Shown here in pieces: positions 27,601-34,600 of a stretch of DNA of 64,000 nucleotides (position 1 is its first letter; each line of letters starts with the position of its first letter). Origin of the DNA: Liolophura sinensis. Lineage: Eukaryota > Mollusca > Polyplacophora > Chitonida > Chitonidae. The position numbers were made by a program, and so were the translations under genes. The notes beneath the pieces were generated by a model. It saw only the letters and a list, made by a program, of their open reading frames with translations. It was not told where the DNA came from and made no database searches. The stretch is from the NCBI RefSeq assembly GCF_032854445.1, contig NC_088304.1:8693704-8757703 (forward strand). Reading direction: 5' to 3'.

Positions 27601-27737
27601 GCAGATTGCCTCGTTTCCGAGTTGATGTTGAATGTCCGTGTCAATGAGAATGCTACAACCAGAATAAAACAAACGGAAGCAAAACAAGACTTAGCGAGGA
27701 CACGCCGAGATTTGTGTTCAACTTCAGACCTGGTCAT
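581..27737 (-). CDS. SLC8B1: Mitochondrial Na+/Ca2+(Li+) exchanger NCLX, 15 exons, 3' end off window
   Basis: Joined coding exons (minus strand, 5' to 3'): 27737-27378, 25579-25427, 24953-24901, 23711-23654, 21722-21611, 20671-20504, 16014-15907, 14692-14516, 12914-12769, 12177-12045, 10030-9909, 8584-8507, 8039-7964, 1722-1642, 645-581. All phases agree and give about 630 residues; family members are near 580-600, the excess being in the N-terminus and central loop. The two alpha repeats are clear: GVTFLAFGNGAPDIF in exon 5, and LTLLAWGNSVGD plus ARQGYPRMGISACFGG in exons 13-14. The Asn/Asp and Asn-Ser/Asp positions that coordinate cations are present. From family knowledge the protein sits in the inner mitochondrial membrane and exports matrix Ca2+ in exchange for Na+ or Li+. 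The last transmembrane segments must lie left of position 1. It diverges from BCKDK. Splice-site calls are from reading, not from transcripts. Confidence 0.93.
646..1641 (-). other. Probable U12-type GT-AG intron of NCLX
   Basis: The donor is GTATCCTTAC (from 1641 leftward), a full match to the U12 5' consensus. The end is AACTCAG, with a branch-like TTCCTGAGC at 664-656 whose A is about 12 bases from the end. The spacing fits a minor-spliceosome intron and there is no good polypyrimidine tract next to the AG. Confidence 0.65.
1383..1547 (+). mobile_element. SINE-A, 5'-truncated
   Basis: CATGCTGGCTTCCTCTTGGG through CATACATGGGAAGGTCTGCC to CTCAAATAAACAAAT; lies in the probable U12 GT-AG intron. 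Confidence 0.82.
1642..1722 (-). CDS. SLC8B1: NCLX exon 14 (alpha repeat 2 continued)
   Basis: Completes the Asp, then FIADTTMARQGYPRMGISAC and FGGPMF; the ARQGYPRM-SACFGG block is diagnostic. Its donor A|GTATCCTTA matches the U12-type GT-AG consensus, unlike most donors in this gene. Confidence 0.94.
2080..5340. repeat. 50 bp minisatellite, about 65 copies
   Basis: The unit begins GGTTAGTCTTCTCTTAGCAC and continues AGATGGGTCAGTAATTC TGGATGATGCAAA. The period is exactly 50 over long stretches, with a six-base phase slip near 3925. Variant units (CGAGTCAG, TTGGAAGAG with GTAAATC, CACAAAGG, TTCGCAC) recur at intervals, implying multi-unit duplications. It lies in the NCLX intron between exons 13 and 14. 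Confidence 0.97.
5341..5894. other. Unique-looking intron sequence
   Basis: NCLX intron DNA between the 50 bp array and the next SINE. I see no exon, RNA gene or clear repeat here. Confidence 0.5.
5895..6060 (-). mobile_element. SINE-A, truncated, joined to tandem array
   Basis: Antisense copy from the TTTATTTATTTAT tail through TTGGTGTTTTATGCC to the AGGAGGAAG segment, where it passes directly into the 28-29 bp array. Confidence 0.85.
6905..7045 (-). mobile_element. SINE-A segment inside array (copy 1)
   Basis: Body from TTTTATTCTGTACACAAG to GCCGGAGAGGAAG. It shares private differences (CTGTACACAAG, CATACATACAGCC) with the copy at 7245, so the two arose by local duplication, not separate insertion. 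Confidence 0.85.
7245..7410 (-). mobile_element. SINE-A segment inside array (copy 2)
   Basis: Nearly the same segment as the one at 6905, including both junctions with the 28-29 bp array. Confidence 0.85.
7964..8039 (-). CDS. SLC8B1: NCLX exon 13 (alpha repeat 2, GNSVG)
   Basis: 25 codons plus one base: TFGIVFDISDAVLGLTLLAW GNSVG. The intron splits the Asp codon of GNSVGD. The donor is GGGG|GTGAGT. Confidence 0.94.
8507..8584 (-). CDS. SLC8B1: NCLX exon 12 (helix ending NEVVNIL)
   Basis: 26 codons, phase 0 both sides: VFGFIGFIVAVAWIYCIANE then VVNILQ. The NEVVNIL motif is a hallmark of the helix before alpha repeat 2. Confidence 0.94.
8690..8800 (-). mobile_element. SINE-A fragment
   Basis: Tail and about 90 bases of body (CATTTTACGCCGTACTCAAG through GGTGGGAAGAAACCGG), strongly 5'-truncated. 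It lies in the NCLX intron between exons 11 and 12. Confidence 0.85.
9000..9905. repeat. 18 bp array abutting NCLX exon 11 donor
   Basis: Degenerate unit CATCAAACCACACTTTCA, about 45 copies. Some blocks are arranged in a longer period (a segment near 9440-9560 is repeated at about 85 bases). The array runs to within a few bases of the exon 11 5' splice site. Open frames across it simply translate the repeat. Confidence 0.93.
9909..10030 (-). CDS. SLC8B1: NCLX exon 11 (TM helices)
   Basis: Encodes GFKVLFGVLPVWALVLALGV and onward to AQPVYQP, aligning with the family's 'GLVPVWVVVVIAG' helix. The TTTGTTTCAG acceptor is strong and the donor is CCA|GTGAGT. An 18 bp tandem array fills the start of the following intron. 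Confidence 0.93.
10400..10895. mobile_element. Foldback MITE-like element, copy 1
   Basis: About 500 bases whose left half is an imperfect reverse complement of the right half, centred near 10660. TTTGAATTCTAGGGTGGG pairs with CCCAACATAGTTTTCAAA, and outer TACTTTCRTTTATTTTT blocks also pair. Two relatives occur at 28405 and 40120. No coding capacity. Confidence 0.8.
10946..11088 (-). mobile_element. SINE-A, 5'-truncated, with target-site duplication
   Basis: It is flanked by GCTTTGTAA at 10937-10945 and 11089-11097. The body runs from the ATTTATTT tail to TGCTGACAGACC; the tRNA-like head is missing. Confidence 0.88.
11148..11745 (+). mobile_element. Element with inverted ACGCCC ends, copy 1
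   Basis: It starts TTATACGCCCCTGTCC and ends TTGGGGCGTATG, so the termini are short inverted repeats. The inside has repeated blocks (hydrophobic-looking TTTTCAACACAGAGTTTTGA / TGTCATGGTAAC) spaced about 140-170 bases. A relative in the same orientation is at 45165. Non-autonomous DNA element is the likely class. Confidence 0.65.
11755..11870. mobile_element. Two SINE-A fragments in opposite orientation
   Basis: 11755-11822 is an antisense tail plus body piece with an internal deletion. 11823-11870 is a sense tail (AAATATTCTTG ... CAAATAAATAAA). Together they look like a head-to-head remnant. Confidence 0.65.
12045..12177 (-). CDS. SLC8B1: NCLX exon 10 (FLLLLTIPVVD helix)
   Basis: 44 codons plus one base, CPIQFLLLLTIPVVDESADR then NWCRYLQAFQLISGPVFSCI, a very close match to the family's 'EFLLLLTVPVVDPDKDD.NW' block. 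Donor AAAG|GTCAGT was chosen over a weaker downstream GAG|GTTTTC; both keep phase. Confidence 0.93.
12769..12914 (-). CDS. SLC8B1: NCLX exon 9 (loop end, conserved NAI-P motif)
   Basis: Encodes DKEREPLLGN through NAIKPIDTQGWKEKRF to GKIFEVFK. This resembles the family's 'ALNPLD..W..K...K..KVFK' region just before the second half of the transporter. The acceptor is GTTGTCAG and the donor AAG|GTATCT. Confidence 0.9.
13035..13250 (-). mobile_element. SINE-A, long copy
   Basis: From the TTATTTATTCATTTGATTG tail through GTTGCTGGCAGACCTTCCCA to AGCATGAGCTTGAACTCACA. Its head side has diverged. Confidence 0.85.
13380..13500 (-). repeat. tRNA-like repeat fragment (possible other SINE)
   Basis: In reverse complement it reads CTGGCTCAGATGGTTATTAG, which looks like an A box, followed by a diverged B-box-like stretch (GTGTTCGGATC). 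Likely the head of a different tRNA-derived SINE. Confidence 0.45.
13610..14510. repeat. Degenerate tandem repeats ending at NCLX exon 8 donor
   Basis: Several short families run into each other: GAAGC-containing units (13610-14100), an about 18 bp ATAAAGCAATAATGAATC type (14165-14300) and a 16-20 bp CAGCCAGAAAACAGAT type (14340-14500). The last ends within about 15 bases of the exon 8 donor. Confidence 0.75.
14516..14692 (-). CDS. SLC8B1: NCLX exon 8 (central hydrophilic loop)
   Basis: 58 codons, acidic and polar (for example IQEDLGNHDPYQTSVEVHSG, later GQDDEDGR). This is the poorly conserved regulatory loop, longer here than in vertebrates. It is called from phase continuity (TTTAATAG acceptor, AGAG|GTTGGT donor) and loop-like composition rather than strong similarity. 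Tandem repeats start within about 15 bases of the donor. Confidence 0.75.
14693..15906. other. NCLX intron with degraded SINE pieces
   Basis: A weak SINE-like piece lies near 15105-15190 (TTATTTGATTGTTGTTTAATA) and a truncated SINE-A at 15408-15490. The rest shows nothing I recognise. Confidence 0.45.
15408..15490 (-). mobile_element. SINE-A fragment
   Basis: Tail and first about 70 bases of body (TTGATTGGTGTTTATGTG, ATTTCACTTACACAAC), heavily truncated and mutated. Confidence 0.75.
15907..16014 (-). CDS. SLC8B1: NCLX exon 7 (TM segment and start of loop)
   Basis: Encodes FIVLYVVYVIVVIVGRYVYQ followed by a basic stretch, matching the helix that precedes the large central loop. It is joined in phase 1 on both sides (CCAG acceptor, ACAA|GTATGT donor). 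Confidence 0.93.
16120..16400 (+). repeat. Dispersed repeat F, copy 1
   Basis: Shares blocks such as GACTTCACAAAAAAAAGTCC and TTTTATCGGTCAACACAG, then CAGAATATGCTTGAATAAAC, with 22340-22800 and, reversed, with 57190-57440. Non-coding, probably a MITE. Confidence 0.7.
16662..20535. repeat. 37 bp minisatellite built from NCLX exon 6 donor, about 105 copies
   Basis: The unit on the plus strand is CTGCTGAATGACTTTGTCCA plus GTACCTATAGCCTCATA. On the minus strand each unit reads TTCAGCAGTATGAGGCTATAG|GTACTGG, the end of exon 6 with its splice donor. The right-most unit is the exon itself (20504-20535). Units next to the exon are nearly uniform and carry GTACTGG. Farther units mostly carry GTATTGG and vary more. 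At the far left a longer variant with TTTTATGACAGAACAA appears. Confidence 0.97.
20504..20671 (-). CDS. SLC8B1: NCLX exon 6 (two TM segments; 3' end is a minisatellite unit)
   Basis: Two bases, 55 codons, one base: AGVFVTSAVAGTIAI, then RPFLRDVIFYLVAVF, then DKVIQQYEAI. The donor is GCTATAG|GTACTG. The last 31 bases and first intron bases form one unit of the adjacent 37 bp array, so the donor lies inside a repeat. Reading past it gives a stop after ten codons. Confidence 0.93.
20741..20930 (-). mobile_element. SINE-A, degraded but with head
   Basis: ACTCAAGAACATTCACTTAT, a shortened body and GGTTGCTGGCAGACC, continuing into a head-like GCTCCTGAGTCAATGTGCTG and TAGCATGTTAAC. Confidence 0.75.
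21100..21240. repeat. Dispersed repeat G, copy 1
   Basis: AAACCACCAACCTTTGGCAA followed by ACACCACATTAGTGGTGGAA resembles the block at 62480-62600 (AAACCAGCGGCCTTTGGCAA, ACACAATATTAGAGGCGGAA). Probably a diverged SINE body. Confidence 0.55.
21546..21605. repeat. 19-20 bp x 3 repeat at NCLX exon 5 donor
   Basis: GTGGTTAATGTATACAGAG-type unit three times, ending five bases from the exon 5 donor. Confidence 0.9.
21611..21722 (-). CDS. SLC8B1: NCLX exon 5 (alpha repeat 1, GNGAPD)
   Basis: 37 codons plus one base. It contains GVTFLAFGNGAPDIFSS, the cation-binding alpha-1 signature, then GLAFGALF. The acceptor is ACAC (AC-ending, U12 type) and the donor is TTTG|GTAAGC. A short 19-20 bp tandem repeat starts five bases past the donor. 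Confidence 0.95.
22340..22800 (+). repeat. Dispersed repeat F, copy 2, split by a SINE
   Basis: Family F sequence on both sides of the SINE at 22441-22598: CTAATTCTTCAACCATTTTT to the left, TTTTGGAGACAAAACTGCAT and GGACTTCACAAAAAGTG to the right. Confidence 0.75.
22441..22598 (-). mobile_element. SINE-A nested in repeat F, 13 bp target duplication
   Basis: ATATTTTTTAAAT occurs at 22428-22440 and 22599-22611, exactly flanking the copy. The copy is 5'-truncated at GGCC of the body. Confidence 0.92.
22975..23435. repeat. Long imperfect palindrome in the AT-AC intron
   Basis: GTATTTGGGACCAACTTTTG at 23049 pairs with the reverse complement at 23340-23359. Pairing extends outward (TTTTTGCATGCTGTG with its partner near 23370) and inward (AAATAAGGATGTGATG with CATCCTCATTTAGG). 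The centre is near 23204. A foldback MITE is likely. Confidence 0.78.
23654..23711 (-). CDS. SLC8B1: NCLX exon 4 (ends at an AT-AC intron)
   Basis: Encodes FCPSLKVISKTLRLSDNVA, the segment leading into alpha repeat 1. No GT follows the conserved NVA. The intron begins ATATCCTTA, the U12-type AT-AC donor, and exon 5 continues with GVTFLAF in phase 0. Confidence 0.92.
24180..24400 (-). mobile_element. SINE-A, nearly full
   Basis: Tail, TTGGTGTTTTATGCCGTACT, the full body, the AAGCCAGCATGAGCTGGACT segment and the B-box side TTGAACTCACAG. The A-box end is not clear. Confidence 0.9.
24901..24953 (-). CDS. SLC8B1: NCLX exon 3 (first exchanger membrane helix)
   Basis: 17 codons plus two bases, read FFWWLFLFVGLAVTADD, corresponding to the family's helix ending in (V/L)TA(D/E)DFFCP. 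The donor is GTAAGA. The next exon supplies the third base of a Phe codon. Confidence 0.9.
25427..25579 (-). CDS. SLC8B1: NCLX exon 2 (Cys-rich segment before TM region)
   Basis: 51 codons, phase 0 on both sides. It begins CEAVHHLNSSQICVFV and continues to NVLYCHF, matching the family's conserved pattern of cysteines in front of the first exchanger membrane helix. The acceptor is TTTGGCAG and the donor GTATGG. Confidence 0.9.
25918..26221 (+). mobile_element. SINE-B, copy 1
   Basis: From GGTCACACCTAAGACCTTAA through GGAAGTTACAG-like and CAGTATAACGGCTCTGGCGG to the TTAAACCCCCAAGCACTT end. A relative in reverse orientation is at 33427-33745. The start is related to a tRNA B-box region. Confidence 0.75.
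26225..26330 (-). mobile_element. SINE-A body fragment
   Basis: ACCCATGACCATCCACAGGT through AAGCCGGACAGGAGACC; the tail part is absent. Confidence 0.55.
26574..26800 (-). mobile_element. SINE-A, full length, 14 bp target duplication
   Basis: TCGGTTCTATTTAC flanks it at 26560-26573 and 26801-26814. The head in reverse complement reads GGGCCTCATGGCCAAGTTGG, the A-box side, so the copy is essentially complete. Confidence 0.94.
27378..27737 (-). CDS. SLC8B1: NCLX exon 1 (start codon, N-terminal region)
   Basis: Encodes 120 residues beginning MTRSEVEHKS. The ATG at 27737-27735 follows an in-frame TAG five codons upstream and has A at -3, so it is the natural start. A hydrophobic stretch around residues 17-31 could be a signal anchor or part of a targeting region; basic residues precede it. 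The following residues are poorly conserved in the family. The donor is GAG|GTAGGT, phase 0. Confidence 0.8.
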
Positions 27738-29959
27738 CTTGTCTTGTTCAACCTACAAGAAACTACACACAGCCTGTCATCGTCAAAATACCTCTGATCT
27801 TTAGAGCTCCATGTCTGATGCAGGTTTCCAATCGCATTTTACGGCGCTAAACTTCTTCAACATGCTACAAATAAATTGTAAATGGACAGCTACATGGAGC
27901 AGCGCTAAATCATGTTGTCTACCGCAACACGCGCCTTCTAAACACCCTATCTACTTCCTGTATCTTCGGGTGTTTCCGTAACATTCGGCACCTCATTGAT
28001 GCGATCGTATAGGAAGTTTCTGTGATTAAAATTAAATATATTTTCCATTATAAAATGTCAAAGTCTGCTTGACAAAGGTGGCAAAGGCTATTAAATACTT
28101 CAGATGATAACAATGTTCCAAATAAAGCTGCAGGCTGGTGTTATCTCTGATATTCAAAACACTAACATGTAGGTAATGTCTTATGTCACCGATAAATATT
28201 ACAACCTAAAGTTCAACACACATACTGATTCTCAGTATCATATACAACACATGTAAATCAATTATTAATTAATAGGCGTCTAATGGCATTATCAATGTAC
28301 ATGTACAAGTAGCATGCTGGGAAAGAATTTATCTGATTCAAATTCAGGATTATTTCATTTCGTTTCAAGACTGTCTGGTAAGCCCCTATACTTTTACCTA
28401 TAAGTAATATATGAAGTAAGGTTCATCACACAGAAAGCTGAAAACTATGCGTAAAAATGATTTCATTTACTTTTTCCGATTTTTTTAAAGAGTGTTTAAA
28501 GACATTCAAATATTTGACAACTATGGCGAGATTTATGAGCGATACTGATGGTATTAGGAACTCTGACGTCACATCACCTTTTTGCCAGATGTTCACCAGA
28601 AGGAAGGAATTTTGAGAACATTATTTCAGTAATCTTTTACTCATAGGTAAAAAGAGTTATTCCAATATTCAGTGTTGTGATTATTGTTGAAAAAACTTCG
28701 TGTGATGCCAGAGTTAATAACCCCTGATAGTATGGTCCACAAAGCCTACCTAAGAATTCAAATGTCCTATCCTATCACAAAAATCTAAAAGAAAAAAAAA
28801 ATTAAAGTATGTTTATGTATAGTGTTAAGTTCTCCATTTAGTAAAGCACTTCGATTTTTTTCTTTGAAGTAAAAACCGTGGCAAATGAAAGGCAATTTCT
28901 ATCGCAGGAAAGTACTTACAGATCTCCATCATACTACATTTCTGTGAGCGAGTTCCTTTGTCAGATGACACAATACAGGTATTTTATTAGCTATACACGT
29001 AACGTCTACAGCTTATTGTTTATTAAACATTTTATTAAAGTTCAGTTTTAAACTTAGACAAAAAAATGTATAATATATTGGGGCTTATCAGTTGTTAGAC
29101 AATGAAAATATAAAATTAACTGTTCCTAACCACATAGCAACATGGAACGAGGGATATTTAAGAGACAGGTACGACATTTATCAACTAAAATTTGATCTGT
29201 ACGTATGGTTTTCACTTTTTCAGTTGTGTAGGCAAAGCAAAGGCACCCAGCACGCACTTTTCAAATAAAATTTAAAACAACAACAACAACAAAAGAATGT
29301 GGTAAATATCAGTTTTCAACTATTCCTTACATGAAAGTGATTCAACTGTACAATGGCTGCCTATTGCAACCATAGATTCTATTATATGTATGCCAGTTGA
29401 TGAAGAGCACAGATTTGTCGCCTGGAGCCGAAAAAAACAGATCGGGTAAATATGAACACCAGAACAGAAATAGAGCAGGCAATAGGTAGTGAGTTTCATA
29501 CAGGATCGATCGAGGTCACTATGACTATTTATAGTTCGAATAAAGGCGCGTGTCTGCAGAAAATCCAAGTGTCACCGACCCTTTTAGCCGGGTTGCCGAA
29601 TGTGTCGGTCCAGCTGATGATCACGTGATCAGAGAAAGGTGAAGCGGACAAGCAGACAACAACTACAAGTGATGGTGAATCTTGCAGTTGGTTGCCCAAG
29701 CATGGGACAAACAAAGCTGTATTATGTCCGAAAATACTCTCTCTATAGATTTAAATGGTTTTGATGAAGCATGAAGGTGGACAGAGGGAGCAGCCAGGAA
29801 AGGTAGCGAAGCGCTTGGAAAATTAAGAAGACTTTCGAGCTTCGCGATTTGGTGAAAACTGACAACTACAACAACGTCATCATCACCATAAACTTTCGCT
29901 CATGATTTAGCAGAATTTATTTTTGTCTCCAGCTTGCTGTTTGATTGATAGAAACGACT
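27738..29959. promoter_or_regulatory. Shared divergent intergenic region NCLX / BCKDK
   Basis: About 2.2 kb separate the two start codons, so both promoters and 5' UTRs must lie here. I see no convincing TATA box or transcription start. The stretch contains a foldback MITE (28405-28880) and short GC-richer blocks near 27840-27960 and 29780-29860 that could be promoter-proximal. No other gene is visible. Confidence 0.5.
28405..28880. mobile_element. Foldback MITE-like element, copy 2
   Basis: Same family as 10400-10895, with ATGAAGTAAGGTTCATCACA, ATTCAAATATTTGACAACTA and a paired ATTCAAATGTCC / TTTGAAGTAAAA right half. It lies in the divergent promoter region. Confidence 0.78.
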
Positions 29960-30178
29960 ATGTTTTCGTCTGTGAACAAAACAGCCCTTGTGACACGACT
30001 CGCCAAGGATAAATATTTAGCTTGTCGTCCTAAGACACAGACCAGGTGTGTGAGCAAGGATTATGGGGGTCCGGGTTTGAAGCCCGCCGATCAAGGGGAC
30101 AGCGCAGAGTACAGGGAGCGAGCACGCTCTGTAGCCTCCTACTACAACCAAAGTGCTATAGATTACGCTGCCTCGAAG
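29960..30178 (+). CDS. BCKDK: BCKDK exon 1 (presequence, YNQSAID)
   Basis: 73 codons. The ATG at 29960 is the first after an in-frame TGA at 29942. The first about 35 residues are rich in Lys/Arg with few acids ([20 protein letters not shown]), as in a mitochondrial targeting peptide. It ends [17 protein letters not shown] with donor AAG|GTAAAA, phase 0. Confidence 0.93.
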
Positions 30179-31560
30179 GTAAAAGCAATGGAGGTTATCT
30201 TACTAAGCTGTAATTTATTATTAGTTACAAATTTCAATCCTTAACATTAATATCATTCGTATGTAGAAATGATTTCATTTCAGACTGCAGAGTCAGTCAA
30301 TCAGAACACCCAGTAGCAGACAGCGAGGTAAAACGTTAATCAGTGGTCTAGTAAGAAAGAAAAATTGTCGTTGCACTGTATGCACTGAGAATTCCAAAGC
30401 TAGTGCACAGGAAAGCTTTTAGTGCAGAAAAAGTGAGAAATGAATATTGAAGATTGAAGTGATAGCTGTAATAGTGCTGGACATGACCACAGTCGCTTGA
30501 AACCAGTTTGTAAACATTAAAAATGCCATATACCAGCCACCTACATATATATAAGAAGTAAAGGTATGAAACGACTTTTGGCTGGCACCACCCAATGTCT
30601 CAAAATTCAAGAAATACTGGTAAAGCCTTCAACCTCCAGCCTTTACACTCCTCTCCCTACTTGCGGCTATTATCTTCTCGAATCCACTGTAAGCATTTCC
30701 AAATCAGTGAAGGCTTTATTGTTTTAATTTTGGAGACATTGGCTTGTGACAGCAGAAAGTCGTTTCATACCTTTTACTTCTTATATATATGTAGGAGGCT
30801 GGTACATGGTGTATGTAGGGAATTTACACTGGTTTTGAGTGCATGTGGACATGACCCAAAACAACCAGTTAATACAGAATGGTATCTTAGTATTATATGA
30901 CATGTATGTCAATACTATACGCGTTAAGGAATCAAATTACAGAACAAGTGACTGAATTGTTAGCATGCATGGCCTTCCACAGCACAATCACTCAGGAGTT
31001 GGGAGCCTCTCACCAATGCTGTCATATTGTGATACAGCTCATTCTGGCTCACCCTTCTGTCATATTTAGGAAAGTCTAGCCACCAGTAACCTGCAGATGG
31101 CCATAGGTTTCCCTCGGCTGTGCTCAATTTCCTCACACCATAATGCTGGCTGGCGTTTTATCAGTGAAAATTCTTCAATTCGGTATAAAACATCAATTTA
31201 ATAAATGAATGAATAAATCGTTAACTTTTGGTCTTCAACCCTGATAGTAACAACAGATACACATCACTTTTTATGTTGAATATATATTATGATTTTTATC
31301 AATTAAAATTATGTAAATGGCAATTAAAAAAGTGTGATTACAAGCATGCAAACCTAGCCAAACATCGGTAAACAAGAAACCTGTCATTTTGTACATGCTC
31401 ATGGGAGATTTGCCTGTAGCTGACCTGTGTCTCCAGTTCCCTGCAGCCTCACGCCTTATGAATGTTATTGATGTCCTTTATTTATTTATTTATCAGTTTA
31501 TCCATTTGTTTATTTATCTTTTTATTTTTATTTAATGCCTTACTTAAGAATTTTTCACTT

Positions 31561-31613
<53 letters not shown>

Positions 31614-34600
31614 AACAGTGAGTATTATGGGTAGAGGCTCGCAGAAAAGAAATGCTAAATCACTGAATGTGCAAACTCCTTGTCAGTGGTAAGTTTTGAA
31701 CCTGCACCTCAGAAAATTGCGTGAACATGAACATGTAGGTGCACTTGTTGAGGGGCTTTGTGTTTTCCGGCCTACATTCTATAAACAGGATTGTTGAATA
31801 TCTTCTGCGTGTGATCACTGGTAAGTCAGACATGTATGTGACTGTATGCTTCGTATATGTTAACTATCTGAATATGATAAGTTGTCCTACTTGGCTTTCA
31901 GCCCTCGGTGCGGCTCTCCCCCACAACCATTCTCTATTCAGGGAAAAGTCCTGATGGATCTCATCTACTGGTAAGTAACAATTACTATCGTTACTTCCTC
32001 TTCAAAAGACGACTGGGTGATTATTGGGACACTGAAATCGAAAAGTGATAATTGACTTACACAACGGTTGATTATTTTGCACGAATCACTCCTTTTACGA
32101 AGGCATCGTTTCAGTGTTTGAAGTTGGAGGGTTTTTTTTTTATTCTAAAATATACCATAATAAATATATGTACATGTGTACAGGTTCATAAAACTATTTA
32201 TTTTATTATTTTAATAGCCGAAGAAGTTCCAGGAAGCCATGTGATAAATAGTCCATTTGTAATTTGATTTCAAATTGCAGCAAATTTTACCTGTATACAT
32301 TTATTCTTGAGGGCTCTGAGGTTCCATTCTTAATGATTTTGTTAAAAAGGCTTGGTTTTTTTCCCCATACAAAATGGATGCTAACAGCCACCATATGTGC
32401 AGGTTAAGCCCTAAATTTAGTGCTTCTACGTGACAGTTTGCCTTGTCAAATTATGAAATTTTACATTTCATGTAAGACGTGTGGGTTTCCATTTCAGCGT
32501 AGTGCCCAGTACCTGCACAAAGAGCTACCAGTTAGAATAGCCCACAGGATCGCTGGCTTTCGTGGACTGCCTTTCATCGTGGGTTGTAATCCCACCATCT
32601 TAGAAGTGGTGAGTTATTTTGTTTGTTGAAAATTAGAAAGTGAACATCTTAATTCATCAGCTGTTAATTTGGAAGTATCCGTTTCACATGAAATGAAAGT
32701 TAAGTAAATAGCCCAGTATTTTGCGTAAGTTTGCCATGGAGTTATCCTCCAAAAAAATTAAATCAAACTCTTCTTGAAAGTTGAGTTGCTCAGCCAAGGC
32801 AGACACTTCTTATTTAGCCCCCCAAAATGAAGAAACAAAATCATGTAGAAAGTGTAGTATTTCATTAAACAAATAAACACACACCAAAAATTAACAGATC
32901 ATGCATTTGTATCATATACCAGTTTGCTAGAACTAAAATTCACCGCACTTCCATGGCCAAGTTGTAAATTAGATCACACAATATGTATCCACATGTGTAC
33001 TTTCATCGCATATACAAATTACCACAGAAAACAACATTGCATGTACAAATTACCACAGAAAATAACATTGGATGTACAAATTACCACAGAAAATAACATT
33101 GGATGTACAAATTACCACAGAAAACAACATTGCATGTACAAATTACCACAGAAAATAACATTGGATGTACAAATTACCAAAGAAAACAACATTGCATGTA
33201 CAAATTACCAAAGAAAACAACATTGCATGTACAAATTACCACAGAAAACAACATTGCATGTACAAATTACCACAGAAAACAACATTGCATGTACAAATTA
33301 CCACAGAAAATAACATGGGATGTACAAATTACCACAGAAAACAACATTGCATGTACAAATTACCACAGAAAATAACATTGTATGTACAAATTACCACAGA
33401 AAACAACATTGCATGGGTACATCATGTTGAGTGAGTGAGTGCTTGGGGTTTAATGTCAAAAGTTTTCATTCCTATAACAACAAAGGAATCCTTAGACTGC
33501 ATGTATTGTGCCTCCTTGTTGCAGGACGGATTTCCATCGCTCTTTAATCTAGTGCTGCTTCACTGAGACGACTTACCGAAGGCAAGTAACCCGCCCCGCC
33601 CAAGCCTTTATACTGATACGGGTCTACCAGTCATTGCACTATCCCCTTCATGCTGAACCCCAAGCGAGGGAGTTACAACTTCCTCTTTTAAAGTCTTAGG
33701 TGTGACTCGACCCAGGATTGATCCTGGCTGTGCCAGACCTGAAGCAAACTACATCATGTTGAAGATGATTCATGCACTACATGCTTTGAAAAGGTCATGG
33801 CTAGGACACTTCAGTGGGATGATTGCTTGAGTGATCACACCATGGACAAATATGCATTGTAAACTTAAGACATTAAGGCTTTATACATGTGCATCGAAAT
33901 ACTTTTTTAGACATCTGAAGTTTTGACGTTGTTGAACAGGATGTATTGGTTGGGTGCAGCGATATTTTTTCTGTCACTGATTGCTGTATGTACTCAGGCT
34001 GAACGTGTACATGTGTGTGTGGGTGTTGTGTTGCATCATCAGTTACGTCAGTGCTGTAGACCTACACATCGCACATAAGTGCATGTTTATATGTTGATGA
34101 AAATATCTGTACATGCAACCAGGAGTCATATCCATGAAGCCAAATATCTCTGTCCTAGTTTGTCTCTTTTTTTTTTTTTGGAGTGGCATGTTCAACTACA
34201 TGTACATGTAATTATTAATTGTCTAGATATAAAAGTTACTATGCCGACCCTCTTCTTCTTTCTACGTCTAGAAGTCATTGACCGCCTCACCCAGGTGTCA
34301 GAGTGTTTGGTCAGAGACTCGTTTTAAAGATCTCACAATAAAACTGATGATCAGGTTTCCTCTCCAGCCAGTGTGGGAAGGTTTGCCAGTAACCTGAGGA
34401 TTGTCGTGGGTTTCCCCAGGCTGTTTCCTCCCACCATGATACTGGCCACCACCCACCTGTAGGGTAAATCACCTAAAGTTTCGCATGTGAGTTACTGTCG
34501 TTTACTTTCTCATGATCTCAGTTTTCATGAAAATGACAAAAGAGAGTGATTAGCCCCCCGCCCGTTTCATTACACTGCATTACACTTAGCAGCTCTGGCT

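Noticed and set aside
32924-33434. Three overlapping open frames over the 31 bp array
   Set aside because: All three phases are open because the unit lacks stops; not evidence of coding.
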